Origin: Candidatus Thiodiazotropha endoloripes
GTDB taxonomy: Bacteria; Pseudomonadota; Gammaproteobacteria; Chromatiales; Chromatiaceae
NCBI RefSeq assembly: GCF_001708965.1
Contig: NZ_LVJW01000006.1
Coordinates: 248,001 to 312,000 of the forward strand
Direction: 5' to 3'
DNA: 64,000 bases
This document shows, piece by piece, positions 40,616-51,834 of the stretch. The notes beneath the pieces were generated by a model, which worked only from the letters and a program-made list of their open reading frames with translations, made no database searches and was not told the origin of the DNA. Position numbers and translations under genes: made by a program. Positions within the stretch are counted from its first letter, which is position 1, and each line of letters starts with the position of its first letter.

Positions 40616-40788
40616 CCCAAAAACCTCTCCCGTTTATGCATCTGATGAGCACTCTTCAACCGCTGCTTCTGTGCTTCCCGGTTGATTGAGCTCTGACGTC
40701 TGCCAGCCTTTGCCACCACAAGCAACTCACACTGCAGTGACTCTCCGCACCCCTGATGCAACCGTTTCATATCAAAGATCTGCGCCAT
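40612..40788 (-). CDS. Small conserved-looking ORF (58 aa) between murC and murB, function unknown
   Basis: Not recognised as any family. It encodes 58 residues: an N-terminal [20 protein letters not shown], a short hydrophobic stretch ELLVVAKAG, and a basic helical tail RRQSSINREAQKQRLKSAHQ and HKRERFLG, giving a high positive charge. Coding support is good. A GAGGAG site sits nine bases before the ATG, the start overlaps the murC stop (TGATG), and the stop overlaps the murB start (ATGATG). That coupling on both sides argues it is translated. Two cysteines lie at about 14 and 20. Confidence 0.7.
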   Translation of the reverse strand: MAQIFDMKRLHQGCGESLQCELLVVAKAGRRQSSINREAQKQRLKSAHQMHKRERFLG

Positions 40789-42224
40789 CACTGGGCCTCC
40801 TCACATAGTTGTGTGGGCAATTCCGCCGCAATAGCGCCGATACTGCCTGCCCCGATTGTCAGTACCATATCCCCATCCTGCAGCAGCCCGCGCAACAACT
40901 CTGGTAACTCAGTCACGGGCTCCATGAAGATCGGATCGACTTGACCACGTACCCGTATCGCCCGACTCAGATCACGTCCGGTGGCGCCCTGAATTGGCTC
41001 CTCTCCCGCCGCATAGACCTCAGTCAGGATCAACAGATCCGATTTGGAAAGTACCTGAACAAAATCTTCGAACTGCTCCTGGGTCCGGGTATAACGATGG
41101 GGCTGAAAAGCGACCACCAGCCGCCGTTCCGGCCAACCGTCCCGTACCGCTTCCAGGGTCGCCTGAATCTCCCGTGGGTGGTGGGCGTAGTCGTCCACCA
41201 GCATCACATGCTTACCATCCACCAGGCAGTCTCCACGGGTTTGAAAGCGCCGGCCGATACCGGCAAACATCTTCAACGCAGACTGGATGTGTCGGGGATC
41301 CGTGTTGAGTTCAAGCGCCACACAGGCGGCCGCCAGGGCATTCAGCACATTGTGTCGCCCGGGCAGATTCAGAGTGACGTCAAAGCTCAGCTCCTGGGCT
41401 TTGACATGCAGTCTGAAATGGGTCTGCAGCCCTTCGCTGTGGACATCGGTTGCCTGTACATCCGCATCCGAGCTGAATCCGTAAGTTGTGATCGGACGGG
41501 TCACCTCAGGCAGCAGCTCCCTGACCACCGGATCATCAATGCACATCACCGCCTGTCCATAGAAAGGCAGATGGTGGAGAAACTCCAGGAAGGTACCCCG
41601 CAGGCGGTTGAAGTCACCCCCATAGGTGGACATGTGGTCCGCATCGATGTTGGTCACGACTGCCAGCATCGGCTGCAGATAGAGGAACGAGGCATCACTC
41701 TCATCCGCCTCAGCCACCAGATACTCCCCTTCACCCAAACGGGCATTGGCCCCGGCACTGTTCAGCAGCCCGCCGATCACGAAGGTTGGATCGAGCCCGG
41801 CCTCGGCCAACACACTCGCCACCAGACTGGTGGTGGTGGTTTTGCCATGGGTACCGGCAACCGCGATGCCATATCGGAAGCGCATGATTTCGGCCAGCAT
41901 CTCGGCCCTTGGAACCACGGGAATCCGATCCTGGCGGGCGGCCATAACTTCCGGATTATCCTCTTTCACCGCACTTGAGATGACTACCGCATCCACACCT
42001 TCGACGTGCTCAGCCCGGTGCCCTTGAAAGACCTTGGCACCCAGATCCACAAGTCGCCTGGTTACCTGGCTCTGCCGCTGATCCGAACCCGATACCTGAT
42101 AGCCCAGATTGATCATCACCTCGGCAATACCACTCATGCCCGCACCGCCGATACCGACAAAATGGATCCGCCGCATGCGGCCCATGCTGTTCGGATTGTG
42201 GCGGCTTCGCAGTTGCTCATTCAT
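40788..42224 (-). CDS. murC: UDP-N-acetylmuramate-L-alanine ligase MurC
   Basis: Adds L-Ala to UDP-MurNAc. The 478 residues have [18 protein letters not shown], the P-loop [18 protein letters not shown], the [14 protein letters not shown] metal region, [12 protein letters not shown], and [14 protein letters not shown] in the C-terminal domain. Its start overlaps the end of murG by four bases, and its stop overlaps the next small gene by one base. Confidence 0.97.
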   Translation of the reverse strand: MNEQLRSRHNPNSMGRMRRIHFVGIGGAGMSGIAEVMINLGYQVSGSDQRQSQVTRRLVDLGAKVFQGHRAEHVEGVDAVVISSAVKEDNPEVMAARQDRIPVVPRAEMLAEIMRFRYGIAVAGTHGKTTTTSLVASVLAEAGLDPTFVIGGLLNSAGANARLGEGEYLVAEADESDASFLYLQPMLAVVTNIDADHMSTYGGDFNRLRGTFLEFLHHLPFYGQAVMCIDDPVVRELLPEVTRPITTYGFSSDADVQATDVHSEGLQTHFRLHVKAQELSFDVTLNLPGRHNVLNALAAACVALELNTDPRHIQSALKMFAGIGRRFQTRGDCLVDGKHVMLVDDYAHHPREIQATLEAVRDGWPERRLVVAFQPHRYTRTQEQFEDFVQVLSKSDLLILTEVYAAGEEPIQGATGRDLSRAIRVRGQVDPIFMEPVTELPELLRGLLQDGDMVLTIGAGSIGAIAAELPTQLCEEAQ

Positions 42225-43300
42225 GATCCAATGGTCTCCAGGCAGTAGCGCCCCAGATTGGCCGTGGCATCGGCACGGGACTGCTCACGGGCAGCCCTGG
42301 CCATCTGCAACAGCGACTCACGACTGGCACACAGGCTCTTCAACCGACCGGCCAGATCGGCGGCATTCAGGTCGGACTGCTGCACCAGCTGCGCAGCACC
42401 GGCCTCAACCAGAAACTGAGCGTTATGGGTCTGATGGTCATCCACCGCGTGGGGATAGGGCACAAGAATCGAGCCCAGGCCGGCCGTGGCGAGTTCGGTG
42501 ACGGTCAGAGCACCCGCTCGGCAGAGCACCAGATCGGCCCAGCCATAGGCCTCCGCCATGTCCCGTTCAAAGGCCTTGATCTCCGCCTCCACACCCTGTT
42601 GACGATAGGACTCGATGGTCTCCTGCAACAGCTTCTCACCAGCCTGATGCCGGACCAGTGGACGCTCCTCCCGGGAGAGCAGTGCCAGTGCCTCGGGCAG
42701 GGTCTGATTGAGCGCCCGGGCACCCAGGGATCCACCCAGCACAAGCAACCTGATCGGTCCGCTGCGCTGGCTGAAACGGGCTTCCGGTGGGAGTAGATCG
42801 ATGATCTCCTGACGCACAGGGTTACCCACCGTCTCAGCCTGGGCCTCGGCACCGAAACTGCCGGGAAAGGCCTCGAAAACTTTGTTGGCGAAGCGGGCCA
42901 GAATCCGGTTGGTCAAACCGGGGATGGCATTCTGCTCCTGAATCACCAGTGGAATCTTCATCAACCTGGCAGCAACACCGCCAGGCCCGGTGACGAAGCC
43001 ACCCATGCCCAGTACCAGATTGGGTTGCACCTGACCCAGTGTGCGATAGGCCTGCAGCAGTGATCGACTGACCACCCAAGGGGCCATGATGCGACGTTTC
43101 AGACCGCTGCCGCGCAATCCCTTCACTTCAAGGGTTCGGATCGGAAAACCATATTCCGGTATCAGTCGATTCTCCATACCGCCACTGCTGCCGAGCCAGG
43201 TAATCCGGCAGTTATGATTCTGCAGCCACTGGGCTACCGCCAGTGCGGGAAACAGGTGCCCACCGGTGCCACCGGCCATGACCATCACATGAGGCTCCAT
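42221..43300 (-). CDS. murG: UDP-GlcNAc transferase MurG (lipid II synthase)
   Basis: Membrane-associated glycosyltransferase converting lipid I to lipid II. The 359 residues show [50 protein letters not shown] and the C-terminal donor-binding [20 protein letters not shown] followed by [17 protein letters not shown]. It overlaps ftsW by 16 bases and murC by four. Confidence 0.96.
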   Translation of the reverse strand: MEPHVMVMAGGTGGHLFPALAVAQWLQNHNCRITWLGSSGGMENRLIPEYGFPIRTLEVKGLRGSGLKRRIMAPWVVSRSLLQAYRTLGQVQPNLVLGMGGFVTGPGGVAARLMKIPLVIQEQNAIPGLTNRILARFANKVFEAFPGSFGAEAQAETVGNPVRQEIIDLLPPEARFSQRSGPIRLLVLGGSLGARALNQTLPEALALLSREERPLVRHQAGEKLLQETIESYRQQGVEAEIKAFERDMAEAYGWADLVLCRAGALTVTELATAGLGSILVPYPHAVDDHQTHNAQFLVEAGAAQLVQQSDLNAADLAGRLKSLCASRESLLQMARAAREQSRADATANLGRYCLETIGS

Positions 43301-44478
43301 GATCGCCTCCCTTTCTTGTCACGGTCCGGCGATTTGCGGGACTCATAGTCGATGCGCAACAGCAGCGCGATCATCAGGCAGACGACGATGATGCTGTTGC
43401 CCCCATAGCTCATGAACGGCAGAGTCAAACCCTTGGTCGGCAACATGCCGACATTGACGCCGATGTTGATAAACGCCTGCATACCGAGCCACAGCCCCAG
43501 ACCATAGGCGGTATAGGTGGAGAATCGATGCCCCGCTGCTTCCGCCCGGACACCGATCTGAAACGCTCGCCAGGTGATAAAGGCAAACAGCAGGATGATG
43601 CCCAGGGTACCGAGCAGCCCGAACTCCTCGCCCACCACGGCCATGATGAAATCGGTATGAGCCTCCGGCAGATAGAACTGTTTCTGGATGCCGTTACCGA
43701 GCCCCACCCCGGTGAACTCACCCCGGCCGAATGCGATCAGCGCCTGAGAGAGCTGAAAGTCGGTATTGAAGGGATCGTCCCAGGGGTTGAGAAAGGTGGT
43801 GAAGCGCTGCCAGCGATAGGGGGTGAAAAAGATCAACGCAAAACCGGCTACCATGGAGAACAGAATCAGGGTGACGAACTGATAGAGCACTACACCGCCG
43901 AGAAACAGCATCCCCAGTGCGGTGGCAAACAGCACCACGGTGGTACCGAAATCGGGCTGCAGCAGTATCATCGCACTGGTGATGATCAGCAGCAGCATCG
44001 GTTTGGCAAAACCCCAGAACGAGCGGGCGACCTCATCCTGACGGCGTACCAGATAGCCAGCGATATAGAGCACCATGAAGAGCTTCATGAACTCGGAGCT
44101 CTGCAGATTGAAGACTCCCAGGGGTACCCATCGGGTGGCGCCGTTGACGGTCTTGCCGACACCGGGAATCAGTACGATGAGGAGCAGGAACATACCCAGA
44201 AAGACCAGCATCGGGCCAGCCTTGCGCCACTGCTCCATGGGGATACCGAAAAACAGTGCGGCACCGATCAGACCGAGAAACATGGCGAACAGATGGCGAT
44301 AGACATAGAAGAAGGGGGAACCGGCAAGCCGATCACCGACCGTCATCGAAGAGGAAGCCACCATCACCAGACCAAAACCGAGCAGCAGTACCGAAGCACC
44401 CAACAGCCACCAGTCAATGGTCGGCTCCAGAGGTTTGGCAGCACGGGCATCCATCGCCTGAGGTCGTGGGTTGTTCAT
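43285..44478 (-). CDS. ftsW: Peptidoglycan glycosyltransferase FtsW
   Basis: SEDS-family polymerase acting with PBP3 at the septum. The 397 residues are mostly membrane helices (about ten). Marks are LLLGFGLVMVASSSM at helix 1, the conserved QPDFGTTVVLFATALGMLF, and the C-terminal signature MLPTKGLTLPFMSYGGNS. It overlaps murD by four bases. Confidence 0.95.
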   Translation of the reverse strand: MNNPRPQAMDARAAKPLEPTIDWWLLGASVLLLGFGLVMVASSSMTVGDRLAGSPFFYVYRHLFAMFLGLIGAALFFGIPMEQWRKAGPMLVFLGMFLLLIVLIPGVGKTVNGATRWVPLGVFNLQSSEFMKLFMVLYIAGYLVRRQDEVARSFWGFAKPMLLLIITSAMILLQPDFGTTVVLFATALGMLFLGGVVLYQFVTLILFSMVAGFALIFFTPYRWQRFTTFLNPWDDPFNTDFQLSQALIAFGRGEFTGVGLGNGIQKQFYLPEAHTDFIMAVVGEEFGLLGTLGIILLFAFITWRAFQIGVRAEAAGHRFSTYTAYGLGLWLGMQAFINIGVNVGMLPTKGLTLPFMSYGGNSIIVVCLMIALLLRIDYESRKSPDRDKKGRRSWSLM

Positions 44479-45830
44479 GCTTCGAACGCCTCCACCGCTG
44501 CGATGAAGGCATCACCACGCTGCTCAAAATTTTGGAACATATCGAAACTGGCACAAGCCGGTGACAGCAGCACCCGATCCCCGGATTGCGCCAGGCGATA
44601 GGCTGAAGCAACCGCCTGATCCATATTCTGCGCATTGACCAGCTCCACCTGACCCTCCAGCACAGCCTGAATGGCTGGCGCATCCCGACCGATCAGCACC
44701 ACGCCTCGGGTCGTCTTCACCACCACATCAACCAGCTCACTGAAATCCGCACCCTTACAGTCACCACCGGCGATCAGCACAGTGCGGCTCTCACCCTGAT
44801 CCGGGTGCAATCCATTCAATGCGGAGATGGTTGCACCCACATTGGTGCCTTTTGAGTCGTTGTACCAGCGAAGCCCGGCCTTATCCGACACCCACTGAGT
44901 GCGATGGGGCAGGCCGGTATAGCTGCGCAGGGCAGCCAGCATATCGTTCTGCGGCAAACCGGCGGCACTGCCAAGGGCCAAAGCCGCAAGGGCATTGGCC
45001 TGGTTGTGGCGACCGGGAATTCTCAATTCACTCACCGGTACCAGTGGCACATGCCCCTCGCTCAGCCAGCTTGCCCCATCCTGCTCATGCAGGCCGAAGT
45101 CACTGGCTTGCGGCGCCAGCAGGGTAAAACCCAGGGATTCGCAAGACTCATCCACCATTGCCGCCACCATTGGATCATCCCGATTGACCACCGAGATCTC
45201 GGCCTGATGGTAGACCTTGGCTTTGGTATCCGCATAATCCTGCAGATCCCGATAGCGGTCCAAGTGATCGGCCGAAACATTCAGCACCACCGCCGACATT
45301 GGCTTCAATGACCAGGTGCTCTCCAATTGAAAACTGGAGAGTTCAAGAATATAGAGCGCTACCTCATCATCCAGCAGATCCAGCGCCGGCTCGCCGAGAT
45401 TACCGCCCACGGCAACCTTCACACCCGCCATGTGGGCCATCTCACCGAGCAGGGTGGTAACGGTACTCTTGCCGTTTGATCCGGTAATCGCGATCACCGG
45501 GGCCTTGACCGCTCTGGCGAACAGCTCCACATCCCCCAGCACTTCAACACCGCGCTGCTTGGCCGCCTGAATCAGTGGTTGATCCAGCGCCACGCCGGGA
45601 CTCACCACCAGACGACTGGCCGCCGCAAACACCTCTTCCTGGAAACCGCCCAGAAACAGAGCCATGTCCGGCAACTCCTGACGCAGGGACTCCAGCCCGG
45701 GGGGATTCTCACGACTGTCGGTCATCGCCAGCGAAACTCCCTGTGCCGCCAGGTAACGGGCACAGGAGAGCCCGGTCTTTCCCAGACCCACAATCAGCGT
45801 CTTACCCTGCAGTTTCGATTGCTCTGACAT
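44475..45830 (-). CDS. murD: UDP-MurNAc-L-Ala-D-Glu ligase MurD
   Basis: Adds D-Glu to the peptide stem. The 451 residues show LIVGLGKTGLSCARYLA, the ATP loop [36 protein letters not shown] and NDSKGTNVGATISAL in the C-terminal domain. The start at 45830 overlaps the mraY stop (TAATG); a longer open frame upstream lies inside mraY and is not used. Confidence 0.96.
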   Translation of the reverse strand: MSEQSKLQGKTLIVGLGKTGLSCARYLAAQGVSLAMTDSRENPPGLESLRQELPDMALFLGGFQEEVFAAASRLVVSPGVALDQPLIQAAKQRGVEVLGDVELFARAVKAPVIAITGSNGKSTVTTLLGEMAHMAGVKVAVGGNLGEPALDLLDDEVALYILELSSFQLESTWSLKPMSAVVLNVSADHLDRYRDLQDYADTKAKVYHQAEISVVNRDDPMVAAMVDESCESLGFTLLAPQASDFGLHEQDGASWLSEGHVPLVPVSELRIPGRHNQANALAALALGSAAGLPQNDMLAALRSYTGLPHRTQWVSDKAGLRWYNDSKGTNVGATISALNGLHPDQGESRTVLIAGGDCKGADFSELVDVVVKTTRGVVLIGRDAPAIQAVLEGQVELVNAQNMDQAVASAYRLAQSGDRVLLSPACASFDMFQNFEQRGDAFIAAVEAFEA

Positions 45831-46912
45831 TAACGTATCTTCAAACTCGCCAAACCGACCAGCACCAGAATGACGGTGATGATCCAGAAACGAACGATTA
45901 CCCGAGGCTCGGGCCAACCCTTAAGTTCAAAATGGTGATGCAGTGGTGCCATTCGGAATATGCGTTTGCCGGTCAACTTGAAAGAGGCCACCTGCAGCAT
46001 CACCGACACGGTCTCGATGACAAACACCCCACCCATGATGAAGAGTACGATCTCCTGACGTACAGCCACCGCGACCACACCCAGCGCGGCGCCCAGCGCC
46101 AGCGCACCCACATCCCCCATGAAGACCTGGGCGGGATAGGTGTTGAACCAGAGAAAGCCCAGACCGGCGCCGACCAGGGCGGCACAGAACACAATCAACT
46201 CACCCACCCCAGGGAGGTAGGGAATCTTCAGATAGGTGGCAAAATCCGCATGCCCGGTTGCATAGGCGATAACGCCCAGCGCTCCCCCGACCATCACGGT
46301 GGGCAGGATTGCCAGACCATCCAGACCGTCGGTCAGATTGACCGCATTCGATGAGCCGACGATGACCAGATAGCTGAACAGAATGAACAACGGTCCCAGG
46401 TCCAACGAGACATCTTTCAGATAGGGGATCAGCAGTGCCGTCTCTGTCGGTGAGGTTGCGGTGGTAAAGAAGACTACCGAAGCACCCAGACCGGCCACCG
46501 ACTGCCAGAAGTATTTCCAGCGCGCCGCCAAGCCCTTTGGATCATTCAGCACCAGCTTTTTGTAATCATCCACCAGGCCGATCAGACCGAAGATCAGGGT
46601 CACAATCAGTACGATCCAGACATAGCGGTTGTCCAGGTCGGCCCACAGCAGGGTGGCAATGGCAATCGCCACCAGGATCAGGGCGCCACCCATGGTGGGT
46701 GTGCCGGCTTTGGAAAAATGGGTCTCCGGCCCATCGTCCCTTACCGTCTGGCCGATCTGATGAAAACTCAAACGACGGATCATCATCGGTCCCAGCGCCA
46801 GGGAGATCAGCAGAGCAGTCAGCACACCAAGGATGGTTCTCAGGGTCAGATACTGAAATACCCGAAATCCCCCATCGAATTGCACTAGCCACTCAGTCAG
46901 ATATAACAACAC
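45830..46912 (-). CDS. mraY: Phospho-MurNAc-pentapeptide transferase MraY
   Basis: Integral membrane enzyme making lipid I from UDP-MurNAc-pentapeptide and undecaprenyl phosphate. The 360 residues have about ten helices, [15 protein letters not shown], the metal motif [30 protein letters not shown] and [16 protein letters not shown]-like [14 protein letters not shown], then the histidine loop [15 protein letters not shown]. It is two bases after murF. Confidence 0.97.
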   Translation of the reverse strand: MLLYLTEWLVQFDGGFRVFQYLTLRTILGVLTALLISLALGPMMIRRLSFHQIGQTVRDDGPETHFSKAGTPTMGGALILVAIAIATLLWADLDNRYVWIVLIVTLIFGLIGLVDDYKKLVLNDPKGLAARWKYFWQSVAGLGASVVFFTTATSPTETALLIPYLKDVSLDLGPLFILFSYLVIVGSSNAVNLTDGLDGLAILPTVMVGGALGVIAYATGHADFATYLKIPYLPGVGELIVFCAALVGAGLGFLWFNTYPAQVFMGDVGALALGAALGVVAVAVRQEIVLFIMGGVFVIETVSVMLQVASFKLTGKRIFRMAPLHHHFELKGWPEPRVIVRFWIITVILVLVGLASLKIR

Positions 46913-46914
46913 AG

Positions 46915-48282
46915 TCAGCCCCTCCCCTCGGACATCAAACGCTCAACCACCCGGTCCATGCCCGCACTACGAGACCCCTTGACCAGCACCGCATCCCCAC
47001 TTCGGGCTGCTGCATGCAATGCATCCACCAACTGATCCAGTTCGGTAAAGGCCTTCCCTCCATCACCGAAACTCTGCACCGCCCCGCGACTCAACTCACC
47101 CAGGGAGAAGAGATGCTCCAGACCCGCTTGTCTGGCCCGCTCACCGATACCGGCATGCAAGGCCTCGGCTTCATCACCCAGCTCTGCCAGGTCCCCGAGC
47201 ACCAGATAGCGGGTACCCGTGGCGCCACTCAGCACTTCGATCGCCGCATCGACAGAGTCCGGATTGGCGTTATAACTGTCATCGATCAATCGATAGCCGG
47301 CGGCGGTGTGGTGCAGGCGCAGACGCCCTGCCACGGCCTGTACCCCGGCCAATCCCATCTGAATCTGTTCGATGTCACACTCCATCGCCAATGCCCCAGC
47401 GATCGCCGCCAGAGCATTCATCAGGTTATGCCGACCGGCCAGTGAGAGCTGCACCGAAAACTGCTCACCCCGATAACTGACCTGCATATGATTCTGGAAT
47501 CCCTGCTCTGACCAGCGCATCCCGGCCTGACTCAGATCGCTCTGCACATCCGCCTTGGGCGAAGTACCGAAAGAGATCATCTGGCGCTCACCGCACAGCT
47601 CCCGCCAGAGCGGAAAAAAGCGATCATCCGCATTCAGCACCCCGATACCTGTGGGTCTCAAACCACTGAGGATCTCACCTTTGGCGTGAGCCACGCCGTT
47701 CAGATCCCCGAAACCTTCAAGATGGGCTGCCCCCGCGTTGTTGATCAACGCCACATCGGGACGGGTGATCTGACTCAGATAACCGATCTCGCCGGGGTGG
47801 TTGGCGCCCATCTCGATTACCGCACACTGCTCATCCTGCAGCCGTAACAAGGTCAAAGGCAGCCCGATCTCATTGTTCAGGTTGCCTCGGGTGGCCAGCA
47901 CACTACCCCGGATCCCAAGAATGGAAGCGAGCAGCTCTTTGACGGTGGTTTTACCGTTACTGCCGGTGATGGCGACAATCGGCACCTCGACTCGGTCACG
48001 CCAGAAAGCGGCCAGACGTCCCAGGCCAATGCGGGTATCGGTCACCTGTAGCTGCGGAAACTCACCAGCCTGCAGCTCGCTGACCATGGCAGCCACCGCC
48101 CCCTTCTCCATCGCCTGACCGATAAACCGGTGGCCATCGAAATTGGGGCCGCTCAAGGCGACAAACAGATCGCCAGGCTGAATCGTCCTGGTATCGGTGC
48201 TGACCGAATGAAAATGCACATTGGCACCCTGATGCACGGCTTCCAGTTCCTGCGCCACTTCAGCAAGGCTGAGACTGTTCAT
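46915..48282 (-). CDS. murF: UDP-MurNAc-tripeptide-D-Ala-D-Ala ligase MurF
   Basis: Adds the D-Ala-D-Ala dipeptide made by Ddl. The 455 residues include [59 protein letters not shown] and [19 protein letters not shown]. The start at 48282 overlaps the murE stop as ATGA and has GGAGG upstream. Confidence 0.96.
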   Translation of the reverse strand: MNSLSLAEVAQELEAVHQGANVHFHSVSTDTRTIQPGDLFVALSGPNFDGHRFIGQAMEKGAVAAMVSELQAGEFPQLQVTDTRIGLGRLAAFWRDRVEVPIVAITGSNGKTTVKELLASILGIRGSVLATRGNLNNEIGLPLTLLRLQDEQCAVIEMGANHPGEIGYLSQITRPDVALINNAGAAHLEGFGDLNGVAHAKGEILSGLRPTGIGVLNADDRFFPLWRELCGERQMISFGTSPKADVQSDLSQAGMRWSEQGFQNHMQVSYRGEQFSVQLSLAGRHNLMNALAAIAGALAMECDIEQIQMGLAGVQAVAGRLRLHHTAAGYRLIDDSYNANPDSVDAAIEVLSGATGTRYLVLGDLAELGDEAEALHAGIGERARQAGLEHLFSLGELSRGAVQSFGDGGKAFTELDQLVDALHAAARSGDAVLVKGSRSAGMDRVVERLMSEGRG

Positions 48283-49820
48283 ATCGCCCCCTCCTGCCAC
48301 CCGGCAAGGGCCGCCTGGACCACTTCCCGATCGTCGAAGTGCAAAATCTGGTCCGCCACCAACTGATAATCCTCATGCCCCTTGCCCGCCACCAGCACCA
48401 GGTCACCGGGTCTGGCGGCGGAGACCGCCTGTCGGATCGCCTTACCCCGATCGGCTTCCACCTCAACTTCATCCGCATTGGGCATGCCGGCAAGAATCTG
48501 CTTGATGATCTCGGCGCTCGATTCACTGCGTGGATTGTCATCGGTCAGATAACAGAGGTCAGCTTCCCTTGCGGCCACTTCACCCATCATCGGACGCTTG
48601 CCGTGGTCCCTGTCACCGCCGCAGCCGAAGACGACAATCAAGCGACCGGTGCAGTGCAACCGCAGTGACTGAAGAGCCTTCTCCAGGGCATCCGGAGTAT
48701 GCGCATAATCGACCACCACGGTTGGTCTGCCGGAATCGCCAAAGCGCTCCATACGGCCGGGCACGGTGGAGAGCTTCGCCAATACCTCAACCGCCCGCTC
48801 AAGCGTCCAGCCATTGATCAACAGCACACTCAACACAGCCAGCAGATTGGCGCCATTGAAGCGCCCCAACAGGCCACTCTCAAAGCGACTCTCCCCAGCC
48901 GGGGTTGAAACCGAGAGACTCAAGCCACCACCGGTAGCCCGCAGACTGGTTGCCCGAACCCAGCCCTGTACTCCGTCCGGCAGAGCAGTGTCGGGTTCGA
49001 TGCTGTATCCATAGACAGGCATCCTCTGGCAGAGGGATTCAGCCAGCTGGCGACCGAAGGGGTCATCCAGATTGATTACTGCACCACCGAGCCCGGGCAG
49101 TTGAAACAGCCGGCGCTTGGCATTGCCGTAGTTCTCCAGGCTGCCGTGATAGTCAAAATGGTCGCGACTGAGGTTGGTGAAGATGGCACAATCGAAGACC
49201 ACCCCATCCACCCGGTACTGGTCCAGCGCGTGGGATGAGACCTCCATCGCCACCGATTTGGCACCCTGCCCCAGAAGCCGGAAGAGGATCTGCTGCACAC
49301 TCACCGCATCCGGAGTTGTCATACCGGTGGTTTCCAGCTGTCCGGGCAGGCCGGCACCCAGGGTACCCACCATGCCACAGGGGTGTTCGCTTTCCAGCGC
49401 CTGCGCCAGCAGCTGACAGATGCTGGTCTTGCCGTTGGTACCGGTTATTCCGTAGAGGCTCATTGCCCGGCTGGGGTGGTCATAAAAACGACCGGCGATC
49501 TCGCTGAGAGAGCGGGTAAGATTGGCAACCTCGATCAGCGGCAGAGAGGGATTCTGCAACTCTCCGGCCAGGCGATCACCCTCACCACCATCCGGTTCCC
49601 AAACAATCGCTTCGGCACCCTTGGCGATCGCCTGCTCGGCATACACCAGACCATGCTGACGGGTTCCGGCACAAGCCAGGAACAGATCCCCCTCAACCAG
49701 TTTGCGGCTGTCCAGACAGAGCCCGCCGATCTGCCGATCCTGCTGCGACGGCAGATCCGCTAGACCAGTCAGCAATGCGGAGAGCCAGTGCGTCTCAGTA
49801 ATCTCTCTGGCCGTCATCAT
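48279..49820 (-). CDS. murE: UDP-MurNAc-L-Ala-D-Glu-meso-diaminopimelate ligase MurE
   Basis: Adds the third residue of the stem peptide. The DDNPRSES motif (DNPR) in the C-terminal domain indicates meso-diaminopimelate rather than lysine, as expected for Gram-negatives. The 513 residues also show CLDSRKLVEGDLFLACAG, YGITGTNGKTSICQLLAQ, MEVSSHALDQYRVDGV and VVVDYAHTPDALEKAL. Its start overlaps the ftsI stop (ATGA). Confidence 0.97.
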   Translation of the reverse strand: MMTAREITETHWLSALLTGLADLPSQQDRQIGGLCLDSRKLVEGDLFLACAGTRQHGLVYAEQAIAKGAEAIVWEPDGGEGDRLAGELQNPSLPLIEVANLTRSLSEIAGRFYDHPSRAMSLYGITGTNGKTSICQLLAQALESEHPCGMVGTLGAGLPGQLETTGMTTPDAVSVQQILFRLLGQGAKSVAMEVSSHALDQYRVDGVVFDCAIFTNLSRDHFDYHGSLENYGNAKRRLFQLPGLGGAVINLDDPFGRQLAESLCQRMPVYGYSIEPDTALPDGVQGWVRATSLRATGGGLSLSVSTPAGESRFESGLLGRFNGANLLAVLSVLLINGWTLERAVEVLAKLSTVPGRMERFGDSGRPTVVVDYAHTPDALEKALQSLRLHCTGRLIVVFGCGGDRDHGKRPMMGEVAAREADLCYLTDDNPRSESSAEIIKQILAGMPNADEVEVEADRGKAIRQAVSAARPGDLVLVAGKGHEDYQLVADQILHFDDREVVQAALAGWQEGAI

Positions 49821-51553
49821 TCCTGCTCTCCGAGTCGGGCCATCAGCTTATCGTCATGCCAGGGCTTGTCCGGCGGGATATTCATCAACCGCAGAGCACC
49901 GCTCATCACTTTGGAAAAGACCGGACCGGCAACCACACCTCCGTAATACTCCTCGCCCCCGGGTTCGTCGATAAACACCGCCATCACCAGGCGTGGCCGG
50001 GTGGCCGGAGCCATACCGACAAACAGGGAGAGATACTTATCTTCCGCATAGCCACCGGCGACCGATTTCTTGGCGGTACCGGTTTTACCGGCAACCCGGT
50101 AGCCGGGCACCGCCGCCAGCGGGGCCGATCCGTCACGGCTGACCACCGATTCCAGCATCGCGACCACACTTCTTGCGGTACTCTGGCGCAATACCCGCTC
50201 ACCGACGGGCTGTTGATCCTGCTTGAGCAGAGAGACCGGCAACCGCTCACCGTGATTGGCCAGCACTGCATAGGCTCGGGCCAGCTGCAACGGAGTGACC
50301 GAGAGGCCATAACCAAAGGAAAGGGTGGCCTGCTCAAACGAAGACCAATCGGAAAAATGGGGCAGACGTCCGCTCGACTCTCCCGGAAACAGCGACTCAG
50401 GACTGGAGCCAAATCCCAGCTTGGTATAGAGCTGCCAGAGGGTTTCCGGCGGCATCGACAGGGCAATCTTGCTGGCGCCCACGTTACTTGATTTACGCAG
50501 CACCGTGGCCACATCGATCATCCCGTAGTTACGATGATCCCGCACCAGATAACGACCCACCTTCATATAACCGGGCGAGACATCGATCGGTGTGGTCGGC
50601 CTGAATTTACCCTGCTCCATTGCCGCAGCCACCGCAAAAGGCTTAATCGTGGAGCCTGGTTCGAAGACATCGGTCACCGAGCGATTGCGCAGCTTGCTTG
50701 AACGGCGATCCTGCAGGTCATTGGGATTGTAGGCGGGGCTGTTGACCATCGCCAGAATCTCACCATTCTGCGCATCGAGGATCACCACAGAACCGGATCG
50801 GGCGCGATGTTTGGCCACCGCCGCCTTGAGCTCCCGATAGGCGAGGAACTGCAGTCGGCGATCGATACTCAGGGTCAGATCCTTACCTGGAGCGGGGCTC
50901 TGGATATTCTCCACCTGATTGACCACCCGACCACTGCCATCCTTGATCACCCGCTTGGCCCCCGGGGTACCACTGAGCCACTGGTCATAGGCCAACTCCA
51001 TCCCCTCCTGGCCCTGATCATCGATATTGGTGAAACCGACGATGTGCGACATCACTTCACCGCTGGGATAGAAGCGACGATACTCTGACAGCAGATCCAG
51101 ACCCTTGATCTCAAGCGCTGCGACCTTTTCAGCCTGATCCGGATTGATGCGACGTTTCAGATAGACGAAGCTGCGATCACTGGAGAGCTGACGACGCAGA
51201 CGGTCCGGATTCAGATCGAGAATTGAGGCGAGCGCACCGATGGTCTGGTTATCGCTCTTCACCACCCGTGGATTGGCCACCACACTCTTGACCGGTGTAC
51301 TGATCGACAGCGGCTCACCGTTGCGATCGGTGATCATGCCCCGACTGGCGCTGACCTTCATGGTACGCAGATAGCGACGCTCTCCCTGCTCCTGAAGAAA
51401 AGCGGTCTCGAAGACCTGCCGATCCACCGACTGCCAGATCAGCGAGACATAGGCCAGAGCCATCACTGCAAGCACAGTATAGCGCCGGGCCCGATAGCTC
51501 GGTTGCCGGATGATCTCCGCCTGCTGTGCCTTTTTTTTCTTCCGGTTGGCCAT
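49817..51553 (-). CDS. ftsI: Septal peptidoglycan transpeptidase FtsI (PBP3)
   Basis: Membrane-anchored class B penicillin-binding protein crosslinking septal peptidoglycan. The 578 residues have a basic N-terminus, one membrane helix at about 26-41, a dimerisation domain, and the transpeptidase motifs STIKP (Ser at about 301), SSN at about 355-357 and KTGTA at about 490. ATG 51553 is chosen as start; a TTG at 51559 that overlaps the ftsL stop is also possible. It lies between ftsL and murE. Confidence 0.96.
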   Translation of the reverse strand: MANRKKKKAQQAEIIRQPSYRARRYTVLAVMALAYVSLIWQSVDRQVFETAFLQEQGERRYLRTMKVSASRGMITDRNGEPLSISTPVKSVVANPRVVKSDNQTIGALASILDLNPDRLRRQLSSDRSFVYLKRRINPDQAEKVAALEIKGLDLLSEYRRFYPSGEVMSHIVGFTNIDDQGQEGMELAYDQWLSGTPGAKRVIKDGSGRVVNQVENIQSPAPGKDLTLSIDRRLQFLAYRELKAAVAKHRARSGSVVILDAQNGEILAMVNSPAYNPNDLQDRRSSKLRNRSVTDVFEPGSTIKPFAVAAAMEQGKFRPTTPIDVSPGYMKVGRYLVRDHRNYGMIDVATVLRKSSNVGASKIALSMPPETLWQLYTKLGFGSSPESLFPGESSGRLPHFSDWSSFEQATLSFGYGLSVTPLQLARAYAVLANHGERLPVSLLKQDQQPVGERVLRQSTARSVVAMLESVVSRDGSAPLAAVPGYRVAGKTGTAKKSVAGGYAEDKYLSLFVGMAPATRPRLVMAVFIDEPGGEEYYGGVVAGPVFSKVMSGALRLMNIPPDKPWHDDKLMARLGEQE

Positions 51554-51555
51554 GT

Positions 51556-51834
51556 TCAATGTTTGATGACTACGATTTCGGTAAAGTCGGGCAGATGCAT
51601 CTTCAAACCGTCACGCGCTTTGCGTTCAACCACCGAGTGGGTTGCCAGGGTGCTCTCCTCTAGCTGCAATCTGCCCCACTCAACACCAATGCGCTCCTGT
51701 TCCGCCTGCAACTCCTGCAAGGCGACAAAGTGTTTTCTGCTGAGATACTTGCTATAGACAACCCCGATTGCCGATATCAGCACTGCCAGCAGCAGCAGTG
51801 AAAAGAGCACTTTTCCACTGACGCTCACAGACAC
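51556..51834 (-). CDS. ftsL: Cell division protein FtsL
   Basis: Small bitopic divisome protein of 92 residues. One membrane helix (about 9-28) is followed by a leucine-rich coiled coil (AVL...[22 protein letters not shown]) and a short C-terminal segment. It pairs with FtsB and FtsQ. It overlaps rsmH by ten bases and ends just before ftsI. Confidence 0.92.
   Translation of the reverse strand: MSVSVSGKVLFSLLLLAVLISAIGVVYSKYLSRKHFVALQELQAEQERIGVEWGRLQLEESTLATHSVVERKARDGLKMHLPDFTEIVVIKH

Noticed and set aside
40941-41978. 345-codon plus-strand open frame
   Set aside because: Antisense to murC; no recognisable domain.
43528-44601. 357-codon plus-strand open frame rich in charged residues
   Set aside because: Antisense to the membrane protein FtsW, which explains its composition.
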